Of a stretch of DNA of 64,000 nucleotides, positions 18,567 to 28,541 are shown piece by piece (within the stretch, counting starts at the first letter, position 1; each line of letters starts with the position of its first letter). The position numbers and the translations under genes were made by a program. Location: NCBI GenBank assembly GCA_018268915.1, contig JAFDVQ010000011.1, forward strand, positions 248,001-312,000. The letters run 5' to 3'. The notes under the pieces were generated by a model, which did not search any database, was not told the origin of the DNA, and worked only from the letters and a program-made list of their open reading frames with translations. This stretch comes from Acidobacteriota bacterium. GTDB lineage: Bacteria > Acidobacteriota > Terriglobia > Terriglobales > Acidobacteriaceae.

Positions 18567-19274
18567 GTGGAAGAGATTCTCATCATCGATGACGACGTGG
18601 AGCTTTGCTCCATGCTTACCGAATACCTGGGCAAGAATGGGTTTCGGGTCAAGACGGTGCATCGCGGGGATCTTGGTTTGAGAGCTGCGCAGCAACGGCA
18701 GTGGGCGATGATCCTGCTGGATGTGATGTTGCCGGGCATGGACGGCTTTGAAGTACTGAAGCGAATTCGGGCTGAATCGTCGGTCAATGTGCTGCTGCTT
18801 ACGGCTCGCGGGGAAGACGTGGATCGCATCGTGGGGTTGGAGATTGGCGCGGATGACTATTTGCCCAAGCCGTTCAATCCCCGCGAACTTCTGGCGCGGA
18901 TGCGGGCGGTGCTTCGGCGCAACACGTCAACTGCGACGGCGGCGCCGGTGGTGCTTCGAGTGGGAGATCTTGAATTGGATACAGCTGCACGCAGGGTGCT
19001 CAAGTCTGGATCGCGAGTCGAGCTGACCGATGTGGAGTTCAGCCTGCTCGAGGCGCTGATGCACTCGCCGGGCAAGGTTGTGAACCGGGAGGATCTTTCG
19101 CAATCCGTGCTGGGGCGGGCCTTCGATCCGTTCGATCGCAGCCTGGATATGCATGTGAGCCGGCTTCGCAAAAAGCTCAGCAGCGCTGGAGCGGAAGAGA
19201 GCCTCGTGAAGACGATCCGCGGCGTTGGATATCAGCTCGTGCTCGATCGCGATGCGGTGGAGATGGGTGACTGA
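18567..19274 (+). CDS. OmpR/CpxR-family response regulator
   Basis: A 235-residue two-component regulator starting at GTG 18567. The receiver domain (about 1-115) has LIIDDDVELC acidic residues and phospho-acceptor D52 in LLDVMLPGMDG, with the conserved Lys in LPKPFNPRELLARM. A winged-helix DNA-binding domain (about 130-230) contains LTDVEFSLLEALM and VSRLRKKL. It is followed 3 bp later by its sensor kinase. CpxR-type GTAAA repeats 80-100 bp upstream suggest autoregulation and control of the divergent TonB receptor. Confidence 0.94.
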   Translation: MEEILIIDDDVELCSMLTEYLGKNGFRVKTVHRGDLGLRAAQQRQWAMILLDVMLPGMDGFEVLKRIRAESSVNVLLLTARGEDVDRIVGLEIGADDYLPKPFNPRELLARMRAVLRRNTSTATAAPVVLRVGDLELDTAARRVLKSGSRVELTDVEFSLLEALMHSPGKVVNREDLSQSVLGRAFDPFDRSLDMHVSRLRKKLSSAGAEESLVKTIRGVGYQLVLDRDAVEMGD

Positions 19275-19277
19275 CGG

Positions 19278-20633
19278 ATGCGCAGCCTCTTCTTCAAGAT
19301 CTTCATCATCTTCTGGATTGCGCAGACGCTGATCTTTGTGATCTCGACGGCGCTGATTCTTGCAAGACGGTTTCCGCGGCCAGCGTCGATGCTGGATCCG
19401 GCGTTCTCTAGCTTGCGTGCTGAGGCAGCGGAGGCTCTGCAGTTGTTCGATGCGGGCGGATGTTCGGGGTTCGACTCGTTTGTGCAACAGCATCGGGGGT
19501 CGTTCGCGCTGGTTGAGGAGAGCGGGAGGACCGTTTGCGGGGACTCGTCGCTCTCTGTCAGAGACCAGGTACCTTCGACGACCGAAATTTACGGGAGGCA
19601 GCTTGGGCAGGACACAGTATGGACGCTTCCTGTGGTGTCCGCTAAAGGGGAGCAGTTTCGCTTTCTCGTTTCGGTGCATCGGGAGCAGCACACGTGGTAT
19701 GGCGACCTTGCGCACTTCGCGTTTCCGCAACTGCTGGTGGCTGTTGCGGTGGGAGGACTGACGACGTTTGCTCTGGTGATGATCTTTACCCGGCCGGTGA
19801 TTCACTTGCGCGAGGCTGCGAGGCAGTTGGCGATTGGACGGCTCGATGCTCGTGCGAAGGAGAGCCGCAAACTCTCGGCGTTGCATGCTGATGAGTTTGA
19901 TGCTCTTGTGCACGACTTCAATCACATGGCGGAGCGGCTTGAATCGCTGGTGAACGCGCAGAAAATGCTGCTGCGCGATGTATCACATGAACTGCGGTCG
20001 CCGCTGGCTCGTGCCAGTGTTGCGTTGGAGTTGGCGCGCGACGATGCGGATTCAACGATGACAACGCATCTGGATCGAATCCAGCGCGAGACGGAGCGGC
20101 TGAATCAGCTCATTGGACAATTGCTGACGCTGTCGTCGATGGAGGCAAACGAGGAAGAGGTAGGGTTCGAGCGGATTGTGCTGAACAAACTGGTGGAGGA
20201 AATTGTTTCCGACGCTAACTATGAAGCGCACCAGCGGAATTGCTCGGTGAAATTCGATCGCGGAGAAGAGCTCGAGATTGTGGGACGCAGGGAGCTGATC
20301 TACAGGGCGGTCGAGAACGTAGTTCGCAATGCGATTCGCTTTACTGAAGAGGGAACGGCTGTCGAGATCAGGACTACTGCGGTTGCGGATGGGACGCGGA
20401 AGTTGGCGAGTGTTCAGGTCAGCGATCATGGCCCGGGCATTCCTGACAAAGAGATTGAGTCGATCTTCAGGCCGTTCTATAAGGTAGACCAGGCACGGAG
20501 TCCGCAGAAGGGCGGCTTTGGCGTGGGGCTGGCGATCGCGGACCGCTCGGTGAAGCTGCACAAGGGAGACTTGAGGGCTTTCAATCGGGCGAGTGGCGGA
20601 TTGACGATCGAGATGCGCTTTCCGATTGGATGA
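19278..20633 (+). CDS. CpxA-like sensor histidine kinase
   Basis: A 451-residue inner-membrane kinase. The first membrane helix is at about residues 5-27 (FKIFIIFWIAQTLIFVISTAL), then a periplasmic sensor segment of about 115 residues, and a second helix near 150-172. A HAMP domain follows (VIHLREAARQLAIGRLDAR). The dimerisation box is DVSHELRSPLARAS with H237 as phospho-acceptor, and the ATPase domain has DHGPGIPD and GFGVGLAIA. It is co-transcribed with the response regulator and is expected to phosphorylate it in response to an envelope signal. Confidence 0.94.
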   Translation: MRSLFFKIFIIFWIAQTLIFVISTALILARRFPRPASMLDPAFSSLRAEAAEALQLFDAGGCSGFDSFVQQHRGSFALVEESGRTVCGDSSLSVRDQVPSTTEIYGRQLGQDTVWTLPVVSAKGEQFRFLVSVHREQHTWYGDLAHFAFPQLLVAVAVGGLTTFALVMIFTRPVIHLREAARQLAIGRLDARAKESRKLSALHADEFDALVHDFNHMAERLESLVNAQKMLLRDVSHELRSPLARASVALELARDDADSTMTTHLDRIQRETERLNQLIGQLLTLSSMEANEEEVGFERIVLNKLVEEIVSDANYEAHQRNCSVKFDRGEELEIVGRRELIYRAVENVVRNAIRFTEEGTAVEIRTTAVADGTRKLASVQVSDHGPGIPDKEIESIFRPFYKVDQARSPQKGGFGVGLAIADRSVKLHKGDLRAFNRASGGLTIEMRFPIG

Positions 20634-20669
20634 TCTGCGATTGGGTTTCAGGCGGATCTCTTATCCTGA

Positions 20670-21935
20670 TTAGGCGATGGCTCGATGAATTGCGTCAGTG
20701 ACCGCTGCGCGGAGCGCCGGTTCGTCTTTTGCGGGAACTTCGCCTTGAGCGAGGTCGGGAGACCCTCCGCCGCTAAGACCGAGGCTAGCGAGAGCCTCTT
20801 TGAGGATCACACCGCAGTTGAATTTGAGATCGGAGCTGCGTGCGAGGAAGACTCGTGTCGGGTCGGCGTCTTCAGCGCGAAAGAATACGACCGTTGACGA
20901 GCCTGCAGCTGCCGCACGAGATGCAAGCAACTTTACGAAATCGCGATCGCGGTCTTTCCAACCGCGTACGATGGTGCGCAGCTCATTTTGGAGCGGTGCT
21001 TCTTTCACAATCTCCGCGGCTTGATAGGCGGCAAGTTCTTCGCGGAGTTTTTGACGTTCCTTCGCGGCGGTTTTACTGTCGGCAAGCAGTTGCTTGATAA
21101 GAGTGGGCAATTCCGGCGTGCCTGTTGAGAGCAGGGCTGCCGATTCGGTCAGGATCGCGGAGTCAGCTCGTGCAGTGCGAACTGCGCGCAATCCGCAGAC
21201 AAATTCGACGCGAACCCCGCGGCTGACTTTTTCGAGACGCCGTATCAGCAAGCCGCCGATTTGGCCTGTGGCACGAACATGTGTTCCTCCGCAGGCATTG
21301 CGATCGAGATCTGCGATGTCGATGACGCGGATGGTGCCTTCACGATCGGGCAGCTTGCGGAGTTCGCCAGAGGCCAGCATTGCTTCGGCCTCGGCCCGGG
21401 ATGCGTATGAGATGGTTACAGGGCGGTCTTCTCCGATGATCTCGTTGGCGATGCGCTCGACTCTCTCGATCGAATGATGAGCGATGGCTGGAATGTTCAG
21501 GTCGATCGTGGATGTTTCTTGTCCCAGATGAAATGAGACGGTTGGGGCATGGAGCTCTCGCGCGAAGACAGCAGAGAGAAGATGCTGGCCCGTGTGCTGC
21601 TGCATGTGATCAAAGCGGCGAGCCCAGTCAATCTGGCCTTCGATCTTGGCTCCGGCTGTTAGCGGCTGCTGAATGGAATGCCAAACAATACCGGCGTCGT
21701 CTTCTTCAACTTGCTCTACAGGGATTTCGAGGTGCGATCCCGCAGGTGTGGAGGTTTGGATAGTGCCTGTATCGAAAGGCTGGCCACCGCTTGTTGGGTA
21801 GAAGGCGGAACGATCGAGCGAGACCTGCCACAATGATCCCGAGTCTTTGGTTGCGGGCTCACGAACTCCGGTGACGGATGCGGAAAATGCCTTCATGAAA
21901 GGATCCGAATAATAGAGACGGTTTGATTCAGGCAC
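20670..21935 (-). CDS. Alanyl-tRNA editing protein (AlaX-L / DHHA1 type)
   Basis: A 421-residue free-standing editing enzyme related to the C-terminal half of alanyl-tRNA synthetase. It hydrolyses mischarged Ser- or Gly-tRNA(Ala) in trans. The zinc site is complete: H114 and H118 in HTGQH, C215 and H219 in CGGTH. The N-terminal domain has FYPTSGGQPFDTG. A helical linker (about 260-330) leads to a DHHA1-like C-terminal domain containing GGGSPDLAQG. The length matches the long AlaX-L class. It is convergent with the CpxA-like gene and unrelated to it in function. Confidence 0.92.
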   Translation of the reverse strand: MPESNRLYYSDPFMKAFSASVTGVREPATKDSGSLWQVSLDRSAFYPTSGGQPFDTGTIQTSTPAGSHLEIPVEQVEEDDAGIVWHSIQQPLTAGAKIEGQIDWARRFDHMQQHTGQHLLSAVFARELHAPTVSFHLGQETSTIDLNIPAIAHHSIERVERIANEIIGEDRPVTISYASRAEAEAMLASGELRKLPDREGTIRVIDIADLDRNACGGTHVRATGQIGGLLIRRLEKVSRGVRVEFVCGLRAVRTARADSAILTESAALLSTGTPELPTLIKQLLADSKTAAKERQKLREELAAYQAAEIVKEAPLQNELRTIVRGWKDRDRDFVKLLASRAAAAGSSTVVFFRAEDADPTRVFLARSSDLKFNCGVILKEALASLGLSGGGSPDLAQGEVPAKDEPALRAAVTDAIHRAIA

Positions 21936-22073
21936 GATGAATCTCCAGAGTGGAAGGCATACCTAGCAGGTAGGCCGCCGGTTACAGTTTAGTTCTCCTT
22001 CGTGCATGGCGAATAGGGCATGCTAACGTTGCTCATGGCTTCAAACCGGCGCAGCGTGCGCTAGGATACCCGC

Positions 22074-23774
22074 ATGCACTTTGTCCCACGATTTGCGTTG
22101 GCTTTTGGCTTGATTCCTGCACTTTTTTGCCCTATTGATTCACAAGGGCAACAATCTTCAATTCCACAGAAGAGCGATGAAAAGCCCAAGCCCCAGGTTC
22201 GTCCTAACGATGCGGGTGCCGCGATTCCAACGCGTTTTGACTTGCTGCGCGGAATCTACGGGCCGTTTCGTGCGAACAACGATCTGCTGTATTACCACCT
22301 CGATATACGCGTAGACCCTGAGACGAAAACCATTCGCGGCAAGAACACCATCCGGTTCAGAATGCTGCGCGAGGGCAATCGCATTCAGCTCGATCTCGAT
22401 GAGGCGTTAAGTATTGACAAGATTCTTCTAGGCAGCGAAACGCTCAAGTTTGAACGTGACACGGGAGCTGTGTTTATCGACTTCCCGCGCACGTTGCGCG
22501 GCGGACAGGTGTATTCGATCGAGTTCTATTATTCCGGACAGCCGAAGGAGACAGGACGCTTTGGCGGCATCACGTTCAAGAAGGATCCGGCCGGGCGAAC
22601 ATGGATCAACACAGCATGCGAAGAGACCGGCGCGAGCATCTGGTGGCCGAATAAGGATCAGTGGCGCGATGAAGTTGAGAGTATGGACATCAGTGTCGCG
22701 GTTCCTAACGGTCTGACGGACGTGTCGAATGGGCACTTTGTTGGCAAGACCGACCTGGACGATGGCTACACGCGATGGGATTGGCACGTGAGCTATCCGA
22801 TCAATAACTATGATGTTTCGTTGAATATCGGCAAGTACGAGCATTACTCCGACAAACTTGGCGACGTGCCGCTGGACTTCTATGTTCTGCCGGAGGACTT
22901 GGAGCGCTCAAAGCCGCAGTTCGCGCAGGCGAAGGGAATGATCGAGGCATACCAGCACTACTTTGGCCCGTACCCGTTTGCGAAGGACGGATACAAGCTG
23001 GTGCAAGCTCCTTATTCAGGCATGGAGCACCAGAGCGCGGTGACTTACGGCAACCTTTTTAAGAACGGGTATCTGGGGCGCGACTGGACGGGTGTGGGGA
23101 TCAGTCCGCGATTCGACTTCATCATTATTCACGAGAGCGGGCATGAGTGGTTTGGCAACGCCGTGAGCGCTGCCGATCATGCGGATATGTGGATTCATGA
23201 AGGGTGGACGACATATCTCGAGAGTTTGTATGTGGAGTACCGCTGGGGCAAGGATGATGCGCTGAAGTACTTGAGTGGGTATCGACCGAAGGTGCATAAT
23301 TTGCGGCCGATTGTTGCGGAGCGAGAAGTGAATGCCGATCTGACGGAGGACCAGTACTTCAAAGGCGCATTGATGCTGAACACGCTGCGGAGCGTCGTGA
23401 ACGATGATGCGAAGTGGTGGACGCTTCTGCGCGGGTTTTATGGGGAGTTCAAGTATAAGAACATCCTTACCGAAGACGTGATTGCGTATTTCAACCTTCA
23501 CACGGGGATGAACCTGACGCCGGTCTTCAATCAATACCTTCGGCGCGCGGCTATTCCGCGGCTCGAGCTGCTGTTTGGCGAAGCGCCGGGGACAGTGATG
23601 TACAAGTGGGATGCGGACGAACAGAATTTCGCGATGCCGGTAAGAGTAGGGAAGCCAGGGAAGTGGCAGACGATCCAACCGACGACGAAATGGCAGACGA
23701 TGAAGACGCGGTTACCGAAAGATGAGCTGCAGGTGGATCTGGATCACTTCTACGTGGATGTGAACAGCCGGTAG
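22074..23774 (+). CDS. M1 family metallopeptidase, exported
   Basis: A 566-residue zinc peptidase with a signal sequence at the N-terminus (about residues 1-25). The M1 N-terminal beta domain is followed by the substrate-binding motif GMEHQ (316-320, in place of GAMEN) and the zinc motif HESGH (H353, E354, H357), with the third ligand E376 exactly 19 residues on. Members of this family trim N-terminal amino acids from peptides, here probably in the periplasm. It lies upstream of an ABC exporter whose permease carries a second M1 domain, which suggests a shared peptide-processing role. Confidence 0.92.
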   Translation: MHFVPRFALAFGLIPALFCPIDSQGQQSSIPQKSDEKPKPQVRPNDAGAAIPTRFDLLRGIYGPFRANNDLLYYHLDIRVDPETKTIRGKNTIRFRMLREGNRIQLDLDEALSIDKILLGSETLKFERDTGAVFIDFPRTLRGGQVYSIEFYYSGQPKETGRFGGITFKKDPAGRTWINTACEETGASIWWPNKDQWRDEVESMDISVAVPNGLTDVSNGHFVGKTDLDDGYTRWDWHVSYPINNYDVSLNIGKYEHYSDKLGDVPLDFYVLPEDLERSKPQFAQAKGMIEAYQHYFGPYPFAKDGYKLVQAPYSGMEHQSAVTYGNLFKNGYLGRDWTGVGISPRFDFIIIHESGHEWFGNAVSAADHADMWIHEGWTTYLESLYVEYRWGKDDALKYLSGYRPKVHNLRPIVAEREVNADLTEDQYFKGALMLNTLRSVVNDDAKWWTLLRGFYGEFKYKNILTEDVIAYFNLHTGMNLTPVFNQYLRRAAIPRLELLFGEAPGTVMYKWDADEQNFAMPVRVGKPGKWQTIQPTTKWQTMKTRLPKDELQVDLDHFYVDVNSR

Positions 23775-23965
23775 GCTGCGGATGGGCTGGGCTCTTCTTC
23801 CCGCGGAATGCATCGCGCAGAACCCACGGGTGAAGGGCAGCGATTGGGGCTGCTGACGACCCTAATTTGGTGGACGATTTTTGCATCGAGGCTGTGATAG
23901 CATTCCGTGCAGTCATCCCCTATCTGCATTCCCCACTCAGGACAAGAAACCAGGAGAATCAAGCC

Positions 23966-24847
23966 TTGGCACTGACCATCGCGGGTCTTTCAAAGACGTA
24001 TCCGAATGGGGTGAAAGCCCTGCAGGATATCTCCCTCAGCATTGGTAATCACATGTTCGGGCTTCTTGGTCCGAACGGAGCGGGCAAAAGTACGCTGATG
24101 CGGACGATTGCGACACTGCAGGCGCCAGATGCCGGCACGATCAACCTCGATGGGCTCGATGTTTTGGCCAACAAGAGGGAAGTTCGTCAAATCCTCGGCT
24201 ATTTGCCGCAGGAGTTCGGAGTGTATCCGAAAGTCTCCGCGGTCGACATGCTTCATCATCTGGCAGTGATGAAGGGAATCACCAGCAAGAAAGAGCGCAG
24301 CGAAATCGTGGACGCTCTTCTGCAACAGACGAACCTGTGGGATTCGCGCAAGAAGTCTCTTGGAACCTATTCGGGCGGAATGAAGCAGCGTTTTGGAATT
24401 GCCCAGGCGCTGCTCGGGAAGCCGAAGCTGATCATCGTCGACGAGCCGACGGCGGGACTCGATCCGGCAGAGCGGAATCGCTTTTTGAATTTGTTGAGCT
24501 CGATCGGGCGAGAAGTGATCGTAATACTCTCGACGCACATCGTGGATGATGTTCGGGAATTGTGCCCACGCATGGCGATCATCGCAAAGGGCAAGGTTCT
24601 GCTCGAGGGCGCGCCGTCGGAAGCTTTGACCGCGCTGGATGGCAAGATCTGGTCGAAGGTGGTGGCGAGCGATGAGGAGCTGAAGGTGCTTGAAGCACAG
24701 ATGCAGGTGATTTCAACGCACCTGATTTCGGGCCAGCATGAGGTTCGCATCTACGCAGACTCCAATCCGGGCGATGGATTCAAGCCGGTGGAGTCAGGAC
24801 TCGAGGATGTCTATTTCCTCAGCCTTGCAAAGAACAGCAGGAACTAG
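23966..24847 (+). CDS. ABC transporter ATP-binding protein
   Basis: A 293-residue ATPase. I favour the TTG at 23966 because CCAGGAG lies just upstream and homology begins at once (LTIAGLSKTYPNGVKAL); an in-frame start at 23867 would add 33 unrelated residues. The Walker A motif is GPNGAGKST, the signature is YSGGMKQR and the Walker B is LIIVDEPTAGLD, followed by the H-loop STHIVDD. It belongs to the ABC-2 exporter ATPases (CcmA type). The permease-peptidase gene starts 15 bp downstream, so the two form one transporter. Confidence 0.93.
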   Translation: MALTIAGLSKTYPNGVKALQDISLSIGNHMFGLLGPNGAGKSTLMRTIATLQAPDAGTINLDGLDVLANKREVRQILGYLPQEFGVYPKVSAVDMLHHLAVMKGITSKKERSEIVDALLQQTNLWDSRKKSLGTYSGGMKQRFGIAQALLGKPKLIIVDEPTAGLDPAERNRFLNLLSSIGREVIVILSTHIVDDVRELCPRMAIIAKGKVLLEGAPSEALTALDGKIWSKVVASDEELKVLEAQMQVISTHLISGQHEVRIYADSNPGDGFKPVESGLEDVYFLSLAKNSRN

Positions 24848-24862
24848 GTTCGGGAGACGACG

Positions 24863-27800
24863 ATGCGATTGTTCTGGGAGTTCTTCCGATTCGAGATCAT
24901 GTTTCGCCTCAAAAGCATCTCGACGTACGTTTACTTTGCGATCTGGTTCTTCTTCAACTTCTTCTGCATCGCCTCAGAGAATTTTGGACCTATCGCATCG
25001 GGCAACGGCAAGGTTTTGTTGAACGGACCTTTCGCCAATGTCTATAACGATACGTTTGCCTGCCTTTTCGGGCTGATCGTCATTGCAGCGATTTTCGGGA
25101 CTTCGATTCTTCGTGACTTTCAGCGCGACACCACGCAGATCCTGTTCACGAAGCCGATTACAAAATTTGCGTATCTCGGCGGCCGGTGGGCTGGTTCGTT
25201 TGTGACGACGGTGTTTGTCTTCTCCGGACTCATTCTTGGTGAAATGGCGGGTACTTTGCGGCCCGCTGATCCGAGCAGGCTGGCTGCGACACACTTGTGG
25301 TGGTACCTCCAGCCGTTTCTCTCCATCGTGGTCGTACAGATATTCCTGACAGGATCGTTGTTTTTCTCGGTCGCGGCGCTTACGCGTCGGATCTTCATCG
25401 TGTATCTACAGGGCGCTGCTCTGTTCATGATGTATTTGATGGGCATCGCGGTGTTCATCAGCACTCGAGCGGTCCATTTGTTCTGGCCAGGAGTTCTGGA
25501 TCCTATCGGTGTCATCTTGAACGACTCGATAACGCGATACTGGACTGTCGTCGAGAAGAATTCGCAACTTTATTCATGGTCTGTACAGTCGGCCGGGGGC
25601 GTGTTCCTCTACAATCGGCTGCTATGGATCGGCGTGACTTTGCTATGCCTGGGCTTGCTGTGGCGGTTGTTTCCTATGTCACTGGAAGCTCTGACTGCAC
25701 GGACGAGCCGGCGAAGAGCACGTCAAGCGCGGGAAGAGGAGCTGGAAGATCGAGCAGAGCGCAGCCGGGCGGTCGCAAGAATTCCAGCTGTCCATCAGCT
25801 GTTCGGCTCATCGACATCGATCGCGCAGTTTGTCAGCCTCACGCGGCTGCGGATCAACAATGTCGTGCGCGACGTTCCCTTCTGGGTGCTTTCGGTCTTG
25901 ATGGCGAGCTTCGCCATCGTCGATGGACACTTCGCGGGCAGAGTGGAAGGTATCAATGTCTGGCCCGTCACCTATCTGATGCTGCAGGCGGTAGAAGGGA
26001 ATGCGACGCTCTTCTTCTTTATCGTGGCCACTTTCTACGCGGGCGAATTGATATGGCGGGAACGGGATACGAGGTTTGAAGGCATCCATGATGCTCTGCC
26101 AATGGGAGAAGCGACAGACTGGCTTTCGAAATTGACCGCACTTTGCACGGTTGAGCTGGCGCTGCTGACTATTGCCGGCTTGTGCGGAATCTTGATGCAG
26201 ACCATCGCCGGCTACTACCGCTACGAACTGCTGCAGTATTTCAAGGAACTCTATCTCATCACTTTCTCGCAGGTGCTGATTTTCATTCTTTTTGCACTAT
26301 TTGTGCAGACGATCGTCAGTAATAAATTCGTTGGGCATGCGATTGTGATCGGCGCATTTGTGGCGCAGATTATTCTGTACAACGTCGGATTTGAGAATTC
26401 ACTCTATCTCTTCGGTGCGATTCCGCCTTACACATACTCCGACATGAATGGGTACGGCCACTTCGTGAAACCGCTCATCTGGTCTCTAACGTACTGGCTG
26501 AGCATCTCGGCGTTTCTCGGAGTCATTTCGATTGGGCTCGCCCGCCGGGGTGCAGAGACTTCGCTCAAAGCGCGGCTCAGTCAGCTTCGTCAGAATGCGC
26601 TGGGCATCGCACCGGCGGCAACGGTCTTCCTTCTTCTGGCCCTTGGCAGCGGCTGGTGGTTCTACTACAACTCACATGTGCTGAATGAGTATCTGACGAA
26701 CAAACAACGACGCGACATTCAGGCTGACTACGAGAAGAGCTTCAAGCGCTATGAGCACCTGCCGCAGCCGAAGGTGCTGGAGGCCGATTCGCAGATCGAC
26801 ATTCTTCCTGATAGTCGTTCGTTCACGGGCACGGGACACTATCTGCTGCAGAACAAGACGACTGGTCCGATAAATCAGATCCATATCACGAACCAGCAGC
26901 AGTCCGTCAGCGATGTTGCGTTCGACCGGTCATTCCACGTGCAGTCGAACAGCGCTCGCAGTCTCTATGCCATTTACGCTCTGGACAAGCCGCTCGACCC
27001 CGGCGAGACCATCAACATGACATTCAAGGTGAGCAAGATCAGCCGGGGATTCAATGACGGACACGAGCGCGCAGAGCTTGCCTACAACGGCACTTTTGTT
27101 GACTCAGGCTTCTTTCCCACGATCGGGTACGACGCGAATATCGAGCTGGTCGATCCCCGCAGGCGCCGCGAAGAGCATCTGGGCGAATTGGAACTGCTTC
27201 CGGTGCGGGGAGACAAAGAAGCAAGCCTGATCAACCTGTTCTCTCCGCAGGCAGACTGGATCCACTATCGGACCACGATTAGTACATCCGCGGACCAGAT
27301 CGCGCTGTCGCCGGGATATCTAGTCAAGGACTGGAGGGAGAACGGCCGCCACTACTTTACCTACGACATGGGCGAGGTAGAGATGGCCGACTTCTTTGCG
27401 TACATCTCCGGCGCTTATGAAGTGACGCGAGATACATACCAGGGCGCTAGCGGACCGGTTGCGATCGAGATATATCATCTGCCGACGCATAAGTTTGATG
27501 TGCAGGACATGATCGACGCTTCGAGGGCCGGACTTGCGTACTACGAGAAAGAGTTCAGTCCCTTTCAGTTCCGTCAGTTCCGCGTGATCGAGTTCCCACG
27601 TTATCGCGGCTTCGCTCAGTCGTTCCCGAATACGGTTCCTTATTCTGAGGGCATCGGCTTCATTGAACGAATGCAGAAGCCGACTGACATCGACTTCACT
27701 TACTTCGTCACTGCTCACGAACTTGCGCACCAGTGGTGGGGACATCAGTTGATTGGCGGGCGTGTGGCCGGGTCAAACATGATGTCTGAGACGCTGGCAG

Positions 27801-28507
27801 AGTATTCCGCTCTGATGACCATGCGGCACCGGTACGGCGATGACAATATGCACAAGTTTTTGAAATATGAGCTCGATCGCTATTTGCGAGGCCGGGGAAC
27901 TGAGTCACGCCGGGAAGAGCCGCTGGCGCAAGTGCAGCAGGAAGCCTACGTCTGGTACCAGAAGGGCGGCCAGATCATGTATGCGCTTTCCGACTACATT
28001 GGCGAAGACAAGCTCAATAAGGCACTACACGATTTCCTGATGCAGTATCGCTACGCGAATGCAGGTACTTCGCAGTCGACGCCGTATCCTGATACGCGGC
28101 AACTGGTCGAGGCGCTGCGCGCTCAGACTCCGGAAAACCTGCATTACTTCATTGACGATTCGTTTGAAAACATTGTGCTCTACGACAATCGTGTTGAATC
28201 GGCAAAGGTGACATCCACTGCGGACCACAAGTTCAAGGTGACGCTAGTTGTGGAGTCACACAAGATGAAGTCGGATGGCAGCGGCAACGAGACTCCGATG
28301 AAGGTGAATGATTTTATCGACATTGGTGTCTTTACCGGATCTAAAGATGAGGAGAAGCCGCTTTATCTGCAGAAGCACTGGGTGCATGACGGAAAGCAGA
28401 CCTTTGAGGTGATCGTGGACCAGATGCCGTCGCGAGCGGGGATCGATCCGCTGAACAAGCTGATCGACCGCAATGGGGACGATAACGAGACAGATGTCTC
28501 CAAGTAA
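24863..28507 (+). CDS. ABC-2 permease fused to M1 family aminopeptidase
   Basis: A 1214-residue fusion. About residues 1-610 hold twelve or so membrane helices in two ABC-2-like halves, the first beginning at MRLFWEFFRFEIMFRLKSIS. From about 650 the protein is a soluble M1 peptidase with beta-rich N-terminal domain and zinc motif HELAH (H952, E953, H956), followed by WWGHQ and a Glu ligand in SETLAEY (E976). The fusion type is widespread in Acidobacteriota and Bacteroidota but, to my knowledge, poorly characterised. With the ATPase just upstream it forms a transporter whose peptidase probably acts on the exported or imported peptide. Confidence 0.92.
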   Translation: MRLFWEFFRFEIMFRLKSISTYVYFAIWFFFNFFCIASENFGPIASGNGKVLLNGPFANVYNDTFACLFGLIVIAAIFGTSILRDFQRDTTQILFTKPITKFAYLGGRWAGSFVTTVFVFSGLILGEMAGTLRPADPSRLAATHLWWYLQPFLSIVVVQIFLTGSLFFSVAALTRRIFIVYLQGAALFMMYLMGIAVFISTRAVHLFWPGVLDPIGVILNDSITRYWTVVEKNSQLYSWSVQSAGGVFLYNRLLWIGVTLLCLGLLWRLFPMSLEALTARTSRRRARQAREEELEDRAERSRAVARIPAVHQLFGSSTSIAQFVSLTRLRINNVVRDVPFWVLSVLMASFAIVDGHFAGRVEGINVWPVTYLMLQAVEGNATLFFFIVATFYAGELIWRERDTRFEGIHDALPMGEATDWLSKLTALCTVELALLTIAGLCGILMQTIAGYYRYELLQYFKELYLITFSQVLIFILFALFVQTIVSNKFVGHAIVIGAFVAQIILYNVGFENSLYLFGAIPPYTYSDMNGYGHFVKPLIWSLTYWLSISAFLGVISIGLARRGAETSLKARLSQLRQNALGIAPAATVFLLLALGSGWWFYYNSHVLNEYLTNKQRRDIQADYEKSFKRYEHLPQPKVLEADSQIDILPDSRSFTGTGHYLLQNKTTGPINQIHITNQQQSVSDVAFDRSFHVQSNSARSLYAIYALDKPLDPGETINMTFKVSKISRGFNDGHERAELAYNGTFVDSGFFPTIGYDANIELVDPRRRREEHLGELELLPVRGDKEASLINLFSPQADWIHYRTTISTSADQIALSPGYLVKDWRENGRHYFTYDMGEVEMADFFAYISGAYEVTRDTYQGASGPVAIEIYHLPTHKFDVQDMIDASRAGLAYYEKEFSPFQFRQFRVIEFPRYRGFAQSFPNTVPYSEGIGFIERMQKPTDIDFTYFVTAHELAHQWWGHQLIGGRVAGSNMMSETLAEYSALMTMRHRYGDDNMHKFLKYELDRYLRGRGTESRREEPLAQVQQEAYVWYQKGGQIMYALSDYIGEDKLNKALHDFLMQYRYANAGTSQSTPYPDTRQLVEALRAQTPENLHYFIDDSFENIVLYDNRVESAKVTSTADHKFKVTLVVESHKMKSDGSGNETPMKVNDFIDIGVFTGSKDEEKPLYLQKHWVHDGKQTFEVIVDQMPSRAGIDPLNKLIDRNGDDNETDVSK

Positions 28508-28541
28508 CGAGGCTTCGTGCGAGTAGACGAATATTGTGCTG

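Noticed and set aside
18927..19925. 332-codon minus-strand frame opposite the CpxRA-like genes
   Set aside because: Antisense to two confident two-component genes.
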